Shown: positions 11,096 through 19,904, counted from the stretch's first letter. The stretch: DNA of 64,000 nucleotides from Fusibacter bizertensis (GCF_029914245.1 NZ_JARYZI010000001.1:62001-126000), one strand, 5' to 3'. Made by a program: numbers and translations. The notes: generated from the sequence alone by a model not told the origin.

Positions 11096-11467
11096 ATGAA
11101 CCAATCAAAAAATCAGATGACATTCGACTATAATAGACAATCAGGCTACACTAAAACCAAAAAAAGAAAAAGATTATACATCGTCAATAGAGCGCGTTTT
11201 GTCATTATGACATTGATTACGCTTATATTGCTCAGTACAATCATTTCTTATATTTCTGGATTTATTATGTCTGAAGCTGCCACAAATCATACAGATATTT
11301 TTGTTAAAGTTGTTGCAGGGGATACGCTTTGGGATATTGCATCAAAATATAATTTTTATGAAGAGGATGTTCGTGCCGTTGTATATAGAATTAAAGAATA
11401 CAACCACATGGATGAGAGTACCTTATTTATTGGACAGACCATTGCAGTTCCAACTTCTAATAGATAG
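11096..11467 (+). CDS. yneA: YneA-like SOS cell-division inhibitor with LysM domain
   Basis: This 123-residue protein has a basic cytoplasmic start, one membrane helix (about 34-58) and an extracytoplasmic LysM domain (about 69-119, VVAGDTLWDIASKY to GQTIAVP) that should bind peptidoglycan. Size, topology, divergence from lexA and two SOS boxes over the promoter match YneA of Bacillus, which delays septation during DNA damage. The symbol is by analogy; sequence similarity outside LysM is low in this family. The start is ATG 11096 after AAAGGAAG; the TTG at 11087 is too close to the ribosome binding site. Confidence 0.8.
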   Translation: MNQSKNQMTFDYNRQSGYTKTKKRKRLYIVNRARFVIMTLITLILLSTIISYISGFIMSEAATNHTDIFVKVVAGDTLWDIASKYNFYEEDVRAVVYRIKEYNHMDESTLFIGQTIAVPTSNR

Positions 11468-11536
11468 ACATTAAAACAATATTTGACATTAGTATTATGA
11501 ATTGTTCTAAGGATAGCATCAATAAAACTTCAAATT

Positions 11537-12751
11537 TTACTTTTTATTTTTCTTCACTTCATTGTATTCATCTAGTAATTCATAATTATTAATCACATCA
11601 CGCTTTGCATTCTTCTTATGTGCTGCGTAAAGCTGTGTTGTTGTTACATTATCATGATCAAGTAAATTTTGTACATCATATATAGAAAATCCATATTGAA
11701 TTAATGAAGAGGCTGCAGTTGCACGTAATTTGTGCGGACTATAGCCTTTATCTCTAGAAGTCTGCATTGCAATTGATGTGTATTTTTTCACTAATTCTCT
11801 TATAGAGCGAACAGTCATTCTTGTACCTTGTAGTGATACAAAAAGAGGGTCATCAAGATTAATTGTATTTAATCTTTCTAATTTAACGTACTCATTAATT
11901 ACAGATAACGCAGAATGATTTAAAGGCATATTAACTTCTTTTGCTCGTTTTCTATATATTTTAAATTCACCACGAGCATAGTTTATAGAACTGAGATTCA
12001 ATTGCTGAATTTCACTAACTCTTAGGCCATAAGTTGTAAAAAGCACAAGCATCGCTTTATCTCTTAATTTAGTTTTTTCCCAATACTGTTTTTCTTTTTC
12101 CGTGAGTCCTTCACCAGTTTCAACAGCATTTATCATCCTTTGTACTTCTTCAATTTCAAGTCTCTTAATTGCATCAGGTTGTGGTTTGGGTAATTTTATA
12201 GGATTAAATCCTTCAGAGATGTTTTTTTCCATTAATTGATCTCTATAAAAGAACTTAAAAAGTACACTCAATGAAGATCGCTTACGTGCTAGGGAACGGT
12301 TGTGATTTTCCATAATATAATCAGCATTATCAGTTTCTACAATATAACGTGTACAAAAATCTGCAAGAAATAAATTAATATCTTTAGCTGTTATTTTATA
12401 AAACGCATCAGCGTCTATATCAACGGGTTTTTGAGCATCTGAAAATTGCAGCTCATTAACAAGATAATTACAAAAAAAGAGCACATCACTAAGGTATGCT
12501 AAGCGAGAGCTTAAAGCAACTGCATTTTTAAGATACATAAAGTAATCTGACATAAAATCAGGAAGTTGAGATTCTATCCATAAACATTTGCGAATCATTT
12601 CATTTTGTTTAATCACTATATTATCAGGAGTGTCAGATTTATTGTGTATTTTTAGTTTTTTATTTTTACTAAGTCGACTGTTTAGATCTCCTTGATTAAT
12701 CCCAGTCAATTTGTTGGAATTAGAAGAGGGGGTCATTTTTTTCTTTGCCAT
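11537..12751 (-). CDS. Tyrosine recombinase/integrase (XerC/XerD-like)
   Basis: The 404-residue protein has a Lys/Ser-rich N-terminal tail, a SAM-like core-binding domain (about 65-190) and a catalytic domain with all expected residues: Arg244 in TYGLRVSEI, a Lys near 269, His340 and Arg343 in HKLRATAAS, His366 in LLDHDN and the nucleophile Tyr375. It should cut and rejoin DNA at a specific site. It stands alone next to the SOS genes, with no phage genes or attachment repeats seen, so it is more likely a resident recombinase than a prophage integrase. ATG 12751 is chosen because AAGGAG lies five bases upstream; GTG 12757 would abut it. An 11-bp inverted repeat lies in its leader. Confidence 0.88.
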   Translation of the reverse strand: MAKKKMTPSSNSNKLTGINQGDLNSRLSKNKKLKIHNKSDTPDNIVIKQNEMIRKCLWIESQLPDFMSDYFMYLKNAVALSSRLAYLSDVLFFCNYLVNELQFSDAQKPVDIDADAFYKITAKDINLFLADFCTRYIVETDNADYIMENHNRSLARKRSSLSVLFKFFYRDQLMEKNISEGFNPIKLPKPQPDAIKRLEIEEVQRMINAVETGEGLTEKEKQYWEKTKLRDKAMLVLFTTYGLRVSEIQQLNLSSINYARGEFKIYRKRAKEVNMPLNHSALSVINEYVKLERLNTINLDDPLFVSLQGTRMTVRSIRELVKKYTSIAMQTSRDKGYSPHKLRATAASSLIQYGFSIYDVQNLLDHDNVTTTQLYAAHKKNAKRDVINNYELLDEYNEVKKNKK

Positions 12752-12774
12752 ATGCACTCCTTATTTTTCTATTT

Positions 12775-12830
12775 TCAACTATTCCCTAAATATACATTTG
12801 AGGAATAGTTGATACATACTTATTATAGCA
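12775..12830 (-). promoter_or_regulatory. Recombinase promoter and 11-bp inverted repeat
   Basis: On the minus strand TGCTATAAT (12822-12830) is an extended -10. Immediately downstream, two perfect 11-base arms (12802-12812 and 12775-12785) are separated by 16 bases. The repeat starts at about +3 of the transcript, so it may be an operator, an RNA stem-loop or a recombinase-binding site. Confidence 0.5.
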
Positions 12831-12852
12831 CACGTGAGCTATATTTACTATT

Positions 12853-12912
12853 AAAAAATCGCTCATATCTGTGTCTGCTTAACATCTAAGCTTTTCACTG
12901 ATGTGAACGATT
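12853..12912 (-). terminator. Likely terminator of queT
   Basis: Arms 12857-12869 and 12900-12912 pair over nine bases (one G-U) plus three more after a mismatch, and a run of six T follows on the minus strand. The loop is large and can fold separately, so strength is uncertain. Confidence 0.55.
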
Positions 12913-12923
12913 AATTAAACTTA

Positions 12924-13406
12924 TTATTCTTTATCCACGATAAACTTCGATACAGGTTTAAGTGCATTCAATAGAATCATACCAATTCCAAATACTGAAA
13001 CTAATTCACCCATTAAAACGCCACCCATAAGTACCAACAATCCATCTGGTATACCATAAGCAAGTTTTAATAAAAACCCAACAACTATTGTATTAATTAG
13101 TATTGGTGGCACGGTCACTAGCCATGCTTTTTTACGAAGCTTGTACGAAAGATACGCTGCTAACAAAGTGGCTAAACTACCAAATATTATATCCCAGATT
13201 ACTGCACCGCCAACGATATTGGCAATCAGACAACCTACAAAAACACCAGGTATCGCAGCACTGGTAAAATAAGGCAAAATCGTCAACGCTTCAGCGATCC
13301 TAAATTGTATAGGCCCAAAACTGCTAAAACTAAATACCATAACGAGCACTACATAAAGCGCAGCAATTACACCTGCTTTTACCACATAATTTACATTTCT
13401 ATTCAT
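12924..13406 (-). CDS. queT: QueT family queuosine-precursor transporter (ECF S component)
   Basis: This 160-residue integral membrane protein has about five to six hydrophobic helices and the QueT features KAGVIAALYVVLVMVF, QFRIAEALTILPYF and GVFVGCLIANIVGG. QueT proteins are substrate-binding subunits of energy-coupling factor transporters that bring in queuine or preQ1-type precursors; the energising EcfA/EcfT module is not in the window. The assignment is strongly supported by the preQ1-I riboswitch in its leader. A start at ATG 13406 follows a GGGAGGAAAA-like site. Confidence 0.9.
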   Translation of the reverse strand: MNRNVNYVVKAGVIAALYVVLVMVFSFSSFGPIQFRIAEALTILPYFTSAAIPGVFVGCLIANIVGGAVIWDIIFGSLATLLAAYLSYKLRKKAWLVTVPPILINTIVVGFLLKLAYGIPDGLLVLMGGVLMGELVSVFGIGMILLNALKPVSKFIVDKE

Positions 13407-13506
13407 TTTTTCCTCCCTAGTTTTGTTTTATGACAGGATGGTTTCGAACTGTCACGCTTAAATGTGCTTCCTTACAAACAATTTATAAGTTATAAAATCA
13501 TTAAAA

Positions 13507-13532
13507 TACCCCCTAACAAACGTTAAGGGGTA
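13507..13532 (-). terminator. Riboswitch-controlled terminator in the queT leader
   Basis: An 11-bp stem with one G-U pair (13522-13532 with 13507-13517, loop GTTT) is followed by TTTTAATGATTTT on the minus strand. Its 5' arm (ACCCCTT) can instead pair with AAGGGGT in the aptamer tail, the sequence that forms the ligand-stabilised pseudoknot, giving an antiterminator. Confidence 0.75.
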
Positions 13533-13586
13533 TAAAATAAACTTAAATATGACTTGATCAAAATCACGTATATAAGATTTAACACC

Positions 13587-13622
13587 CCTTGTTTTTTATA
13601 GTGGGTACCAAGGAAACACTAT
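13587..13622 (-). promoter_or_regulatory. PreQ1-I riboswitch aptamer
   Basis: Read on the minus strand, P1 is ATAGTG (13622-13617) paired with CACTAT (13603-13598). The loop TTTCCTTGGTACC contains CCTTG, which pairs with CAAGG (13591-13587) after the A-rich segment AAAAAA, giving the H-type pseudoknot of class I preQ1 riboswitches. The layout matches the B. subtilis queC aptamer closely. Ligand binding should hold CAAGG and favour the downstream terminator, so queT would be off when preQ1 is plentiful. Confidence 0.88.
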
Positions 13623-13632
13623 CATCTCGACT

Positions 13633-13660
13633 ATTATAACATATTGTTTGATTTAGTAAA
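13633..13660 (-). promoter_or_regulatory. queT promoter
   Basis: TATAAT (13633-13638) and TTTACT (13655-13660) are separated by 16 bases on the minus strand. Transcription would begin a few bases before the riboswitch aptamer, as expected for a leader riboswitch. Confidence 0.6.
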
Positions 13661-13711
13661 TAAAATCATTCGTTTTTGTAGCATTTATACAAAAGAAAAA
13701 AAGTCACGCCA

Positions 13712-14611
13712 CTAAAGCAGTTTATACCTACGTAATATACGAAGGGCATCTAAAGTTAATATGCCCGACCATTCACGCTTGGCAACTTCCCATTCCTCAA
13801 GATATGAATCCCAAGACCAACTCGGAATAATATGGCCAATTAGAGACAGTTTATTTAATAGAAATTGTAAGTTTTCATTTAACAAATCCTCTGATACTTC
13901 AAACAAATCAGCTTTGCTTAATTCTACAAATTTCAAAGGGTATGGCGTATAATTGTTCCAATCTTCAGGATTTATAGTAACTATTTTCTGATATGCAACA
14001 GTCAAGTACGGTAACATAATATCTTGATCGATGTCTGACATGTGATTGTACATTCTAATATAACACATAAGTTCATGTTCTTCGTCAAGATTACTAGATA
14101 CAAGTTTGTTTAAGTAATAATTTTTAAGTTGTATGATGTCTAACTTGTCTCGAATATTTCTGAATTTGTATAAATACCCCACTATTTCAGCACTTGGGTT
14201 TCCACTTAACTCACGTTCAGTAGCTCGATACGTCCACCAAGGTGCATGTGGAAATAAATTAACCATTTTAGATGTTGACTCCCAACCCTTTAATTCTTCA
14301 TTGTAGGTTGATTCCAGATACAATAGTGCTAAGTTGATTTGTTCAAGAGCACCTTCAGTCTCAGTAAATTCTGCCAATATTCTTAGGGCGATTGAAGTTG
14401 CCATTGGTGATGAAAATGACATTCTGAAATCTGGTTCTAAACCATTACCATATCCCCCATCTTTGTTTTGATACATCTTTAATGCCTTAACAACTTTCTC
14501 TCCACATGGTGATATAAAATAATGGCCTAACAATAATTTTTCGAGGTAACGAGCATTATTTAATATATAGCTTGAAGAAGCATCAAAAGCAGACTGATTA
14601 ATGTTTTTCAT
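13712..14611 (-). CDS. Uncharacterised 299-residue protein, possible alpha/alpha-toroid
   Basis: No family could be named with confidence. The 299 residues are soluble, without signal peptide or membrane helix, and rich in aromatic and helix-forming residues. QNKDGGYGNGLEPDF near residue 62 resembles the QxxDGGWG-type repeat of prenyltransferase/squalene-cyclase alpha/alpha-toroids. Further helices containing SPMATSIALRIL and APWWTYRATERE would fit that fold; this is inference from pattern only. The start is ATG 14611 after GGAGG (spacing five), not the upstream codon at 14650. It sits alone between purB and the queT leader. Confidence 0.6.
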   Translation of the reverse strand: MKNINQSAFDASSSYILNNARYLEKLLLGHYFISPCGEKVVKALKMYQNKDGGYGNGLEPDFRMSFSSPMATSIALRILAEFTETEGALEQINLALLYLESTYNEELKGWESTSKMVNLFPHAPWWTYRATERELSGNPSAEIVGYLYKFRNIRDKLDIIQLKNYYLNKLVSSNLDEEHELMCYIRMYNHMSDIDQDIMLPYLTVAYQKIVTINPEDWNNYTPYPLKFVELSKADLFEVSEDLLNENLQFLLNKLSLIGHIIPSWSWDSYLEEWEVAKREWSGILTLDALRILRRYKLL

Positions 14612-14732
14612 AAATACCTCCAAAGTTATAGTTACTATTAATATAACCAATATTACTCAAGTTAAGCATTTATTTACCATTATATCGTCTGCTTTTTTAA
14701 ATTTCATAATATAAAGCAATAATTTAACCAAC

Positions 14733-16163
14733 CTAGACTTTTAAAGATACTTCCTTACCCAAAACATTGATATGTTTTTTTCTAATTGGTTCAACTTCAC
14801 ATTCTATAAATGTTGTGACTTGCTCTGAGCTTCTTCCTATATAATCTTGGGGATTAAGTAGTAGTTTAACATCATCGTGTGATAAGTTGAAAATCGGATC
14901 ACTCACAATTCTATCTAATAAATCATTTTCTTTTCCTTCGATTTTTACTTGTTTGCCCGCTTCCATAGAATGCACACGGATTGCTTCATGTAATTCTTGT
15001 CGATCGCCGCCTTTTTTTACGGCTTCCATAATGATATTTTCTGTTGCCATAAAAGGAAGCTCAGCCATCACATGCTTTTCAATAACCCTTTCATAAACAA
15101 CTAAGCCTGAGCTTACGTTATTTGCAATGTCGAGGCAAGCATCAATTGCTAAAAATGATTCTGAAACCGCCAAACGCTTATTCGCACTATCATCAAGTGT
15201 TCTTTCGAACCATTGTGTCGCAGCAACAAGCTGCGGACTTGTAGATAAAGACATCACATATTTACTTAAAGAGGATATCCTTTCACTTCTCATTGGATTT
15301 CTTTTATATGCCATTGCAGAAGATCCAATTTGTTTAGATTCAAAGGGCTCTTCAATCTCTTTTATCGATTGAAGCATTCTTAGATCATTGGTCATCTTGT
15401 GAAGAGAAATAGCTATACCATTTAAAACGCCTAAAACTTTAGCATCTATTTTGCGTGTATAGGTTTGTCCAGTAACACTTAGAGACTTTGCAAAACCCAT
15501 TTTATGAGCAACCATTTCATCAAGTTTTATAACTTTCTCATGATCCCCATCAAATAAACTAAGGAACGATGCTTGTGTACCAGTAGTACCTTTTACACCT
15601 CTCATTTTAAGCTGTGACAGTAGTACTTCCAAATCTTCATAATCCATCACCAAATCCATCAACCAAAGTGTAGCTCTTTTACCAACCGTCGTCAGCTGAG
15701 CAGGTTGAAAGTGCGTATATCCCAACGTTGGAATGTGTTTAGTCTCATCTGCAAATTTTGATAATTTATCAATCAATATAGCTAACTTTTCTTTTACTAA
15801 TAACAAGCCTTCACGCATTACAATTAAATCCGTATTATCACCCACATAGGCACTGGTTGCCCCTAAGTGAATAATTGGCTTAGCAGTTGGACATTGTTCT
15901 CCATATGCAAGGACATGGGACATAACATCATGTCTTACTTCTTTTTCGATTTGAGCAGCTCTTGCAAAATCTATATCATATATATGCATTTTCAACTCAT
16001 CGATCTGAGCATCTGTAATATTAAGTCCAAGTTCTTTCTCACATTCAGCCAAGGCAATCCAAAGTTTTCTCCAATTTGAAAATTTATTATTTGGAGAAAA
16101 TATCTTTAACATCTCTTCACTTGAATATCTTTCTATCAAAGGGTTTTGAAAAAATTCGTGCAT
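14733..16163 (-). CDS. purB: Adenylosuccinate lyase
   Basis: PurB acts twice in purine synthesis, releasing fumarate from SAICAR and from adenylosuccinate. The 476 residues belong to the fumarase/aspartase superfamily. Visible are the conserved His region PIIHLGATSAYVGDNTD, the second active-site block GYTHFQPAQ, and the signature loop SSAMAYKRNPMRSER. AGGAGGAACAA places ATG 16163. It is far from other pur genes and is preceded by a terminator after spoVS, so it is probably transcribed alone. Identification is secure. Confidence 0.96.
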   Translation of the reverse strand: MHEFFQNPLIERYSSEEMLKIFSPNNKFSNWRKLWIALAECEKELGLNITDAQIDELKMHIYDIDFARAAQIEKEVRHDVMSHVLAYGEQCPTAKPIIHLGATSAYVGDNTDLIVMREGLLLVKEKLAILIDKLSKFADETKHIPTLGYTHFQPAQLTTVGKRATLWLMDLVMDYEDLEVLLSQLKMRGVKGTTGTQASFLSLFDGDHEKVIKLDEMVAHKMGFAKSLSVTGQTYTRKIDAKVLGVLNGIAISLHKMTNDLRMLQSIKEIEEPFESKQIGSSAMAYKRNPMRSERISSLSKYVMSLSTSPQLVAATQWFERTLDDSANKRLAVSESFLAIDACLDIANNVSSGLVVYERVIEKHVMAELPFMATENIIMEAVKKGGDRQELHEAIRVHSMEAGKQVKIEGKENDLLDRIVSDPIFNLSHDDVKLLLNPQDYIGRSSEQVTTFIECEVEPIRKKHINVLGKEVSLKV

Positions 16164-16272
16164 TTGTTCCTCCTAAAATTTATTCTAGCTTTAATATACG
16201 AACATTTTTTTGCTAAAACTATTTAATATCCACTTTCTGTTTAATTATAATATAATACCACACCATTTACAA

Positions 16273-16297
16273 ACAAAAAGAGCCTTAAAAGGCTCTT
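16273..16297 (-). terminator. Terminator of the spoVS pair
   Basis: AAGAGCC-TTTTAA-GGCTCTT on the minus strand is followed by five T, about 28 bases after the second spoVS stop. Confidence 0.8.
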
Positions 16298-16324
16298 AAT
16301 TAATATTTTTTAATTTTTTTATTC

Positions 16325-16585
16325 TTATCTAGGTTGAACAATTAATTTTATAGCAGTTCTTTCTTCACCATCGATGATGATATCAGAGAATGCTGGAATA
16401 CATATCAAATCAATGCCTGAAGGAGAAACAAATCCTCTAGCAATAGCAATTGCTTTAATTGATTGATTAATTGCACCTGCACCAACTGCTTGTATCTCTG
16501 CGCCTCCATGTTCCCTAATTACACCGGCTAAAGCACCTGCGACAGAATTTGGATTTGATTTTGAGGATACTTTTAAAACTTCCAT
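16325..16585 (-). CDS. spoVS: Stage V sporulation protein S, copy 1
   Basis: SpoVS is a small Alba-fold protein; in Bacillus its loss blocks sporulation at coat assembly and changes septation. This 86-residue copy shows the family core PNSVAGALAG, AEIQAVGAGAINQSIKAIAI and the C-terminal ERTAIKLIV. It lies 16 bases downstream of a second spoVS with about three quarters identical residues, a tandem duplication. GGAGGTCC precedes the ATG. Its position after rny is conserved with Bacillus (recA-rny-spoVS). Confidence 0.93.
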   Translation of the reverse strand: MEVLKVSSKSNPNSVAGALAGVIREHGGAEIQAVGAGAINQSIKAIAIARGFVSPSGIDLICIPAFSDIIIDGEERTAIKLIVQPR

Positions 16586-16601
16586 TTTAGGACCTCCATT
16601 A

Positions 16602-16868
16602 TTATAATATATGCTTTTGTACGATTAGTTTAATTGCTGTTCTTTCTTCACCATTAATCTCTACTTCAGAAAAAGCCGGAATAAAAACCAAATCAAAACC
16701 ACTTGGCAATAAAAAACCACGAGCAATGGCAATAGCCTTAATTGATTGATTAATTGCACCTGCGCCAATCGCTTGTATCTCAGCATGTCCTTGATCTCTT
16801 ATGATACCAGCTAAAGCACCTGCGACTGAGTTTGGTTTCGAGTGCGTTGCTACTTTCAATACTTCCAT
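16602..16868 (-). CDS. spoVS: Stage V sporulation protein S, copy 2 (promoter-proximal)
   Basis: This 88-residue SpoVS paralogue is the first gene of a two-gene unit. It shares PNSVAGALAG and GAGAINQSIKAIAIARGF with its neighbour. Differences cluster at residues 7-11, 22-28, 53-71 and at the C-terminus, so the shared core is conserved while the edges vary. AAGGAGG lies nine bases before the ATG. Upstream, a TATATA-type -10 and a CACATGTG palindrome (16942-16949) occupy the gap after the rny terminator, but no clear sigma-H promoter was found. Confidence 0.93.
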   Translation of the reverse strand: MEVLKVATHSKPNSVAGALAGIIRDQGHAEIQAIGAGAINQSIKAIAIARGFLLPSGFDLVFIPAFSEVEINGEERTAIKLIVQKHIL

Positions 16869-16987
16869 TCCTACGATCCTCCTTAGTGCGAATGATATGA
16901 GAATATGTAGTTTTTATATACCCTTGATTTTTTATGTTAAACACATGTGATTTTTTCATTAAATTTGAAACAAAAAACATTATCAAA

Positions 16988-17027
16988 ACAAAAAATTAAA
17001 AAGAAGAATTCACGAATGAATTCTTCT
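16988..17027 (-). terminator. Terminator of rny
   Basis: An 11-bp stem (17017-17027 with 17002-17012) capped by a TTCG tetraloop on the minus strand is followed by TTTTTAATTTTTTG. This is a textbook intrinsic terminator, 24 bases after the rny stop. Confidence 0.9.
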
Positions 17028-17050
17028 AATTTTCATAATAATTCTATGAT

Positions 17051-18607
17051 TTATTTTGCAAAATCAGTTACCCTAGATTCTCTAATTACATTTACTTTAA
17101 TTTGTCCAGGATAATCTAAATCTGCTTCAATTTTCTTGCTAATCTCTCTTGCTAATAAGAACATATCGTCATCACCAATTTTTTCAGGAATGACTACTAC
17201 TCTAACTTCTCTTCCAGCTTGAATAGCAAAAGATTTTTCAACACCATCATAACCATTTGCAATATTCTCTAAAGATTCCAAACGTTTGATATATGTGTCT
17301 AATGTTTCTCTTCTCGCTCCCGGTCTTGCAGCAGACAATGCGTCAGCGGCAGTAACAAGAATCGCCTCGATAGACTCAGGCTCATAATCACCATGGTGTG
17401 TACTCATCGCATGGATGACTGCTTTTGATTCACGATATTTTCTAAGAATTTGCATACCTAATTCGATATGTGTTCCCTCTAAGTCATGATCTACAGCTTT
17501 TCCAATATCATGGAGAAGACCTGCACGTTTAGCTACTTTTACATCTGCACCAATCTCTGCTGCCATAAGTCCAGCAAGATGAGCTACTTCAATAGAATGC
17601 TTAAGAACATTCTGTCCATAACTAGTTCTATACTTCAATCGACCTACAAGCCTAATTAGCTCAGGATGTAAATTGTGAATGCCCACTTCAAAAGTTGCAT
17701 TTTCACCTTCAGTTTTAATAATTTGTTCAATTTCTTTTTTAGACTTTTCAACCATTTCTTCTATTCGAGTTGGATGAATTCGACCATCAATAATTAATTT
17801 TTCAAGTGCCATTCTTGCAATTTCTCTTCTAATTGGATCAAAAGATGAAAGAATAACAGCTTCAGGGGTATCATCAATAATTAAATCTACTCCTGTTAAC
17901 GTCTCAAGTGCTCTGATGTTACGTCCTTCTCTACCAATAATTCTGCCTTTCATCTCATCGTTAGGCAAGTTTACTAATGATACAGTACTTTCGGCTACGT
18001 AATCTGCAGCACACTTTTGAATCGCATAGGCTAAGATATCCTTCGCCTTTTTGTTCGCCTCTTCACGCGCTTTACCTTCAATTTCTTTTATAAGTACCAC
18101 CGTGTCATGCTGAACATCTTTTTCTACATCCGCTAAAAGTTGATTCTTAGCTTCTTCTGTAGTTAATTGTGAGATGCGTTCTAATTCCTTGATTTGATTA
18201 GAGTATAAAATCTCAGCTTCCGCTTCTCTATCTTCAACAGTTTTAATCTTTACCGCAAGCTTATCTTCTTTCGTTTCAAGATTTAACGCTTTTTTATCAA
18301 GCGCTTCTTCTTTTTGAAGATTTCTGCGTTCAAGTTTTTGAATTTCGGCACGGCGATCCTTAGTTTCTCTATCAATTTCTTTGCGGATTTGATGTGCTTC
18401 TTCCTTAGCTTCTAAAACTTTTTCTTTCTTAACAGATTCTGCTGCTTTAGATGCTTCTGCAATGATTTCTTTAGCTTTAAATTCAGCGCTTAAAATTACT
18501 TTTTCAGCGGTATTTTTTCTAACCAAATAACCAACACCAAATGCAATTACTCCTGCTACAAGAGCAACTATTATAACTATTATTACAGGTACGTTTATGT
18601 CGTTCAC
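17051..18607 (-). CDS. rny: Ribonuclease Y
   Basis: RNase Y is the membrane-bound endoribonuclease that starts mRNA decay in Firmicutes. The 518 residues comprise an N-terminal membrane helix (about 5-28), a long charged coiled coil (about 40-200), a KH domain with [15 protein letters not shown] and an HD domain with [12 protein letters not shown]. The GTG at 18607 gives the usual length but is itself part of the Shine-Dalgarno-like AAGGGGGTGA. The codon at ideal spacing, 18598, is ATA, so the true start is uncertain by three residues. It lies between recA and spoVS, as in Bacillus. Confidence 0.94.
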   Translation of the reverse strand: MNDINVPVIIVIIVALVAGVIAFGVGYLVRKNTAEKVILSAEFKAKEIIAEASKAAESVKKEKVLEAKEEAHQIRKEIDRETKDRRAEIQKLERRNLQKEEALDKKALNLETKEDKLAVKIKTVEDREAEAEILYSNQIKELERISQLTTEEAKNQLLADVEKDVQHDTVVLIKEIEGKAREEANKKAKDILAYAIQKCAADYVAESTVSLVNLPNDEMKGRIIGREGRNIRALETLTGVDLIIDDTPEAVILSSFDPIRREIARMALEKLIIDGRIHPTRIEEMVEKSKKEIEQIIKTEGENATFEVGIHNLHPELIRLVGRLKYRTSYGQNVLKHSIEVAHLAGLMAAEIGADVKVAKRAGLLHDIGKAVDHDLEGTHIELGMQILRKYRESKAVIHAMSTHHGDYEPESIEAILVTAADALSAARPGARRETLDTYIKRLESLENIANGYDGVEKSFAIQAGREVRVVVIPEKIGDDDMFLLAREISKKIEADLDYPGQIKVNVIRESRVTDFAK

Positions 18608-18790
18608 CCCCTTACGTAAATTTTAAGACCAGCTTTACCGGTCTTTATATTCATGTATATAAGAAAATACAATCATACAATTAATTTTATAATTTTTCGC
18701 AAGAATTGTCAATACTAGTGATACGCCCAAAATCCCATAAATGCTATATTTGACATACTTTTTAACCGTTAACTGTCTATTTTCATAGAA

Positions 18791-18819
18791 GAAAAGCGTA
18801 TGAATAAAGATCATACGCT
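18791..18819 (-). terminator. Terminator of recA
   Basis: AGCGTATGA (18811-18819 on the minus strand) pairs perfectly with TCATACGCT (18795-18803) and is followed by TTTTCTTC, 14 bases after the recA stop. Confidence 0.75.
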
Positions 18820-18833
18820 AACTAAACAAAAGT

Positions 18834-19877
18834 TTATTCTATTTTTTCTATTTTTTCTTTCTTTTCTTTCTTCTCTCTCTTTGGTTCAATTGCTAAATTG
18901 AAAAAGACACGAACGTTATCTTCAATTATTTGGCAAGTTTCAGGATTTTGAATCAAATACTCTTTAGCGTTTTCTCTACCCTGTCCAATTTTATTGCCTT
19001 CATAGCTATACCAAGAACCTGATTTTTTAATGATGTCTGCATTACACGCAACATCCAGTATACTACCTTCTTTAGATATGCCTTGTCCATACATGATATC
19101 AAATTCAGCTTGCTTAAACGGAGGGGCAACTTTGTTTTTTACAACTTTTACTCTCGTTCTATTACCAATAACATCTGAATCTTTTTTAATTGAATCAATT
19201 CTTCTTACATCTAATCTTACAGAAGCATAAAACTTAAGTGCATTTCCACCAGTCGTAGTTTCTGGATTTCCAAACATTACGCCAATTTTCATCCTTAATT
19301 GATTGATGAAGATAACAGTACAATGTGACTTGTTAATAATGGCAGTTAGCTTTCTAAGCGCTTGAGACATCAATCTTGCCTGAAGTCCCATATGAGAATC
19401 ACCCATTTCTCCAGTGATTTCTGCTTTTGGAACCAAAGCAGCAACTGAGTCAATTACAACAATATCAACTGCACCACTTCTCACAAGAGCATCTACAATT
19501 TCAAGAGCTTGTTCACCTGTATCAGGCTGCGAAACAATCAACTCATCTATATCAACACCAATCGCTTTTGCATAGACTGGATCTAAAGCATGCTCTGCAT
19601 CTATAAATGCTGCTGTTCCACCTCTTTTTTGTACTTCTGCAATCATGTGAAGTGTAACAGTTGTCTTACCAGATGATTCAGGTCCAAAGATTTCGACGAC
19701 ACGTCCCTTAGGAATACCGCCAATTCCAAGAGCTATATCCAAATCAATCGAACCTGTTGGAATACTTTCGACATTCATTTTCGCAGACTCATCACCAAGT
19801 TTCATAATTGAACCTTTTCCAAATTGCTTCTCAATTTGTCCAAGTACATTTTCCAATGCTTTTTGTCTTTCACTCAT
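18834..19877 (-). CDS. recA: Recombinase A
   Basis: RecA forms filaments on single-stranded DNA, drives strand exchange and triggers LexA cleavage. The 347 residues show [13 protein letters not shown], Walker [22 protein letters not shown], Walker [10 protein letters not shown] and the DNA-binding loops [20 protein letters not shown]. The C-terminal tail is a run of alternating Lys and Glu ([15 protein letters not shown]) rather than the net acidic tail of Escherichia coli RecA. A promoter with an SOS box at its start point lies upstream, and a terminator follows the gene, so it is a single-gene unit within the cinA-recA-rny order. Confidence 0.98.
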   Translation of the reverse strand: MSERQKALENVLGQIEKQFGKGSIMKLGDESAKMNVESIPTGSIDLDIALGIGGIPKGRVVEIFGPESSGKTTVTLHMIAEVQKRGGTAAFIDAEHALDPVYAKAIGVDIDELIVSQPDTGEQALEIVDALVRSGAVDIVVIDSVAALVPKAEITGEMGDSHMGLQARLMSQALRKLTAIINKSHCTVIFINQLRMKIGVMFGNPETTTGGNALKFYASVRLDVRRIDSIKKDSDVIGNRTRVKVVKNKVAPPFKQAEFDIMYGQGISKEGSILDVACNADIIKKSGSWYSYEGNKIGQGRENAKEYLIQNPETCQIIEDNVRVFFNLAIEPKREKKEKKEKIEKIE

Positions 19878-19904
19878 AATCTATTACACCCGCTTTCATT
19901 ATTA

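Noticed and set aside
11537-12751. Prophage or integrative element marked by the tyrosine recombinase
   Set aside because: Neighbours on both sides are core genes, there is no tRNA, no flanking direct repeat was seen, and no phage or transfer genes are present.
12775-12812. A chromosomal dif site
   Set aside because: The arms are 11 bases, but the 16-base centre is too long for the usual 6-base Xer centre, and the sequence does not resemble known dif.
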